From: Flavobacteriia bacterium
GTDB lineage: Bacteria; Bacteroidota; Bacteroidia; Flavobacteriales; Flavobacteriaceae
Assembly: GCA_004293045.1 (NCBI GenBank)
Contig: RDXY01000002.1
Location: 41,003 to 105,002, forward strand
Direction: 5' to 3'
Length of the DNA stretch: 64,000 bases
The notes below the pieces were generated by a model. That model did no database searches. It worked only from the letters and a program-made list of their open reading frames with translations, and was not told the DNA's origin. Of this stretch, positions 61,474-64,000 are shown piece after piece (within the stretch, counting starts at the first letter, position 1; every line of letters starts with the position of its first letter). A program made the position numbers and the translations under genes.

Positions 61474-62424
61474 TTGAACGAAAGAATTATTGAATTGGAA
61501 AACATTGCCCCCAAAGATTTTTGGGGCGCACACGACAGTCATTTAGAGACCATAAAAAAGTACTATCCAAAATTAAAAATTGTAGCTAGAGGCACCATTT
61601 TAAAGGCTTTTGGTGAAGCTGAAGTGTTAGATGAATTTGAAAAACGTTTTCGTCGTTTGATGACACATTTCACCCGTTTTAATACCATTGATGATAATGT
61701 AATAATGCGAGTGATTGAAGGTGATGCTCAACAAACAGGAGAAATGCCAAAAGGCGATCAGATTTTAGTTCATGGACTAGGCGGTAAGTTAATTAAAGCC
61801 ATGACACCCAATCAGCAAAAATTAGTTGATTTTGTAGCTAAAAACGATATGGTTTTTGCCGTAGGTCCTGCCGGAACAGGAAAAACGTATACCGGAGTAG
61901 CACTTGCTGTAAAAGCACTTAAAGAAAAACAAGTTAAGCGTATTATTTTAACACGTCCAGCTGTGGAAGCGGGGGAAAATTTAGGTTTTTTACCTGGTGA
62001 TATGAAGGAAAAATTAGATCCGTATATGCAACCTTTGTATGATGCATTACGCGATATGTTGCCGCCACAAACCCTTGAAGATTATATATTAAAAGGAATT
62101 ATTCAAATTGCACCATTGGCCTTTATGCGTGGAAGAACCTTAGATAATGCCTTTGTGATTTTAGACGAAGCACAAAACACCACACATTCTCAAATGAAAA
62201 TGTTTTTAACGCGAATGGGAAAAAATGCAAAATTTATGATCACGGGTGATCCAGGACAAGTAGATTTGCCTAGAAGAACCATTTCTGGATTAAAAGAAGC
62301 TATTTTAGTGTTAAAAGATGTAGATGGTATTGGTATTTTATATCTTGATGATAAAGATATTGTCCGTCATCGCTTAGTAAAAGCCGTTATTAATGCATAT
62401 AAAAGTATAGAAAATTCGGATTAA
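61474..62424 (+). CDS. phoH: PhoH-family ATPase
   Basis: The 316-residue protein begins at a TTG (LNERIIELENIAPKDFWGAH); the next ATG lies inside the conserved domain. The P-loop is VGPAGTGKTYTG near residue 131, and Walker B is AFVILDEAQNTT near 226. ITGDPGQVDLPR and the closing DIVRHRLVKAVINAY complete the PhoH pattern. The family are cytoplasmic ATPases, proposed RNA helicases/ribonuclease partners near YbeY-type functions. It is followed by a terminator and purC. Confidence 0.92.
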   Translation: MNERIIELENIAPKDFWGAHDSHLETIKKYYPKLKIVARGTILKAFGEAEVLDEFEKRFRRLMTHFTRFNTIDDNVIMRVIEGDAQQTGEMPKGDQILVHGLGGKLIKAMTPNQQKLVDFVAKNDMVFAVGPAGTGKTYTGVALAVKALKEKQVKRIILTRPAVEAGENLGFLPGDMKEKLDPYMQPLYDALRDMLPPQTLEDYILKGIIQIAPLAFMRGRTLDNAFVILDEAQNTTHSQMKMFLTRMGKNAKFMITGDPGQVDLPRRTISGLKEAILVLKDVDGIGILYLDDKDIVRHRLVKAVINAYKSIENSD

Positions 62425-62431
62425 AATGAAT

Positions 62432-62463
62432 TGAGGCGTTAAAATAAACGCCTCTTTTTTTGT
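62432..62463 (+). terminator. Terminator after phoH, overlapping the purC promoter
   Basis: GAGGCGTT (62433-62440) pairs with AACGCCTC (62447-62454) over a 6-base loop, followed by a T7-8 run to 62461. The T-run supplies the first bases of the purC -33 box. Confidence 0.85.
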
Positions 62464-62490
62464 TAAAAAATGATTTTAAAACTACTTTTG
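62460..62490 (+). promoter_or_regulatory. Promoter of purC
   Basis: TTG at 62460-62462, 20 bases and TACTTTTG at 62483-62490 form a full Bacteroidota promoter. It places the transcript start between an ATG at 62470 and that at 62515, supporting the latter as the true start. Confidence 0.8.
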
Positions 62491-62514
62491 CAAAACAAAA
62501 CAACAACACACTAT

Positions 62515-63462
62515 ATGAACACAATAACGACTACAAATTTTAATTTTACGGGTCAAAAATCTGTTTACAGAGGAAAAGTAAGAGAAGTTTACAATATCAA
62601 TGACGATTTATTGGTGATGATTGCAACCGATAGACTTTCTGCTTTTGATGTGGTTTTACCAGAAGGTATTCCTTATAAAGGACAAATTTTAAATCAAATT
62701 GCTACAAAATTTATGCAATTAACAGAAGATATTGTGCCAAATTGGCTACTTGCTACACCAGATCCAAATGTGGCTATTGGGCATTTATGTGAACCTTTTA
62801 AAGTTGAAATGGTAATTCGTGGGTATTTATCGGGACACGCTGCTCGTGAATATGCTTTAGGAAAAAGAATGCTTTGTGGTGTGGAGATGCCCGAAGGTTT
62901 AAAAGAAAATGATAAATTTCCTACACCAATTATCACACCAACAACCAAAGCTGATAATGGCTCGCATGATGAAGATATTTCTCGTGAAGCCATATTATCA
63001 AACGGAATTGTTACTGAAGAAGATTATTTAATCTTAGAAAAATACACACGAGCATTATATCAAAGAGGTACCGAAATTGCCGCTTCAAGAGGTTTAATTT
63101 TAGTAGATACAAAATACGAATTTGGAAAAACAAAAGATGGGAAAATTGTTTTAATTGACGAAATTCATACACCAGACTCTTCTCGTTATTTTTATGCGGA
63201 AGGATATCAAGAAAGACAAAATAATAACGAAGAACAAAAGCAATTGTCAAAAGAATTTGTACGTCGTTGGTTAATTGAAAATGGTTTTCAAGGAAAAGCA
63301 GGACAACAAATTCCTGAAATGACTACAGAATATATCGCAACTGTTTCAGATAGATATATTGAATTATTTGAGAATATTTTAGGAGAAAAATTCGTAAAAA
63401 GCGACATCTCAAATATTGAGGAACGCATTTTTAATAATGTTCAAGCGTATTTGGTAAAATAA
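62515..63462 (+). CDS. purC: Phosphoribosylaminoimidazole-succinocarboxamide synthase
   Basis: With the ATG at 62515 ([26 protein letters not shown]) the protein has 315 residues. [11 protein letters not shown] is the ATP loop, [25 protein letters not shown] and [16 protein letters not shown] are the CAIR/aspartate-site motifs. It joins CAIR and aspartate with ATP to give SAICAR in purine synthesis. At 315 residues it is of the longer PurC type, compared with about 240 in E. coli. An ATG 45 bases upstream lies before the predicted transcript start. Confidence 0.96.
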   Translation: MNTITTTNFNFTGQKSVYRGKVREVYNINDDLLVMIATDRLSAFDVVLPEGIPYKGQILNQIATKFMQLTEDIVPNWLLATPDPNVAIGHLCEPFKVEMVIRGYLSGHAAREYALGKRMLCGVEMPEGLKENDKFPTPIITPTTKADNGSHDEDISREAILSNGIVTEEDYLILEKYTRALYQRGTEIAASRGLILVDTKYEFGKTKDGKIVLIDEIHTPDSSRYFYAEGYQERQNNNEEQKQLSKEFVRRWLIENGFQGKAGQQIPEMTTEYIATVSDRYIELFENILGEKFVKSDISNIEERIFNNVQAYLVK

Positions 63463-63513
63463 TTATCCAAATATGTCCATCTGAATTTATTTCAGATTTT
63501 AAATCTTAATAAG

Positions 63514-63546
63514 CCTGACAGGTTTCAAAAACCTGTCAGGTTTTAT
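63514..63546. terminator. Bidirectional terminator between purC and tcdA
   Basis: CCTGACAGGTTT (63514-63525) is exactly complementary to AAACCTGTCAGG (63529-63540) across a 3-base loop, followed by TTTTATTG. It serves the two convergent genes and reaches the tcdA stop codon. Confidence 0.88.
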
Positions 63547-64000
63547 TGTTTTATCAAATGTTTTACCACCGTTTCTGCGGCGTGTAATCCAAAAAGCGCG
63601 GGCATCCAACTGTTTGTGCCGTAAAAGGATTTTTTATAATTAGAACCATCTGTGGTTTTAATACTAGTAGCATCCGGATGCTCAATAGAATATACCGCTT
63701 TTACTCCTTTGTTTATACCTTCTTTTCTTAATCTTTTTCTAATGTTTTTAGCTAATGGGCACACCTCAGTTTTACTGATATCTCTAACAACAACTTTATT
63801 TACATCAAATTTCCCCCCAGCGCCCATATTGCTAATTACTTTGATTTTTTTACGTTTAGCAGCTACTAAAAGATTGATTTTTGGAGTTAAACTATCAATA
63901 CAATCTAATACATAATCAAATTCAGTAGTCACGATTTCTGAAGCACGTTCCGGTGATAAAAATTCTTCAATGCGTGTTAAATTCAATTCTGGATTAATAT
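63543..64000 (-). CDS. tcdA: tRNA threonylcarbamoyladenosine dehydratase (ThiF/E1-like), C-terminal part (runs off the right edge)
   Basis: The final about 152 residues are present; the frame is open to the window edge (INPELNLTRIEEFLSPERA). DYVLDCIDSLTPKINLLVAAKRKKIKVISNMGAGGKFD is the E1-like adenylation fold, with the Asp-Ser of DCIDS and the GAGGK loop. VKAVYSIEHP and GSNSWMPALFGLHAAE-like ending fit TcdA (CsdL). TcdA closes t6A37 to the cyclic hydantoin form in an ATP-dependent step, complementing TsaD and TsaE encoded elsewhere in the window. The N-terminal nucleotide loop is outside. Confidence 0.9.
   Translation of the reverse strand, partial: INPELNLTRIEEFLSPERASEIVTTEFDYVLDCIDSLTPKINLLVAAKRKKIKVISNMGAGGKFDVNKVVVRDISKTEVCPLAKNIRKRLRKEGINKGVKAVYSIEHPDATSIKTTDGSNYKKSFYGTNSWMPALFGLHAAETVVKHLIKQ

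Overview
The window is a stretch of low-GC chromosome from a flavobacterium (Bacteroidota, Flavobacteriaceae, Flavobacterium-like). Lineage markers are the gliding-motility transporter genes gldF and gldG, the type IX secretion regulator porX, a fused lpxC-fabZ gene, a truncated TSUP permease, and promoters of the Bacteroidota type (TTG, 19-21 bases, TAnnTTTG) in place of sigma70 boxes. I found no rRNA or tRNA gene, no CRISPR array and no recognisable insertion sequence. Almost all of it is housekeeping core genome, with short accessory patches near 13.4-14.1, 16.6-18.5 and 35.2-36.7 kb.

Layout. 1-3.5 kb (minus): glycosyltransferases, a half-size TSUP permease, a lytic transglycosylase and an alpha/beta hydrolase. 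3.6-7.2 kb (plus): a small GNAT-like protein, then ppk1-ppx for polyphosphate. 7.2-8.6 kb (minus): peroxiredoxin, thioredoxin and a small conserved protein. 8.8-14.7 kb: amino-acid permease, DUF2461 protein, mutS2, a MntA/HepT toxin-antitoxin pair and ung. 14.7-21.9 kb (minus): transglutaminase-like protein, solute-binding-fold protein, nucleoside phosphorylase, SUI1 protein, a broken GxxExxY gene, a 2OG-Fe(II) oxygenase and a tsaD-rsmE-DUF4159 operon. 22-31 kb (plus): tamB, pfkA, gap, an N-acetylglucosamine-kinase-like gene and nhaA. 31-39 kb (minus): methyltransferase, AI-2E-type permease, ald, three small orphan genes, tsaE and porX. 39-46.4 kb (plus): an HD phosphohydrolase and the lipid A run lpxD, lpxC/fabZ, lpxA, efp, an lpxD paralogue and sucD. 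46.5-54.9 kb: GIY-YIG-like protein, dihaem peroxidase, fabG, a VWA-like membrane protein, a VIT1-type transporter, an LtaS-like sulfatase and a DUF2231 protein. 55-61.4 kb (minus): mnmE, dnaN, gldG, gldF, a monooxygenase-fold protein and a SAM hydrolase. 61.5-64 kb: phoH, purC and the end of tcdA.

Themes. Envelope biogenesis (lipid A, TamB, transglycosylase, LtaS-like enzyme), gliding/type IX secretion (gldFG, porX), tRNA modification (tsaD, tsaE, mnmE, tcdA) and glycolysis (pfkA, gap) dominate. The most unusual signals are: (1) a GxxExxY nuclease-fold gene interrupted by one TAA codon and bounded by inverted ends, with a 65-base empty copy of the same ends 1.3 kb away; (2) small membrane-protein genes whose 3' ends carry about 120-base imperfect repeats with integron attC-like dyad symmetry; (3) a telomere-like array of 7-base units filling the porX-tsaE gap, with shorter related arrays elsewhere; (4) a MntA/HepT pair with all catalytic motifs and a possibly leaderless transcript.
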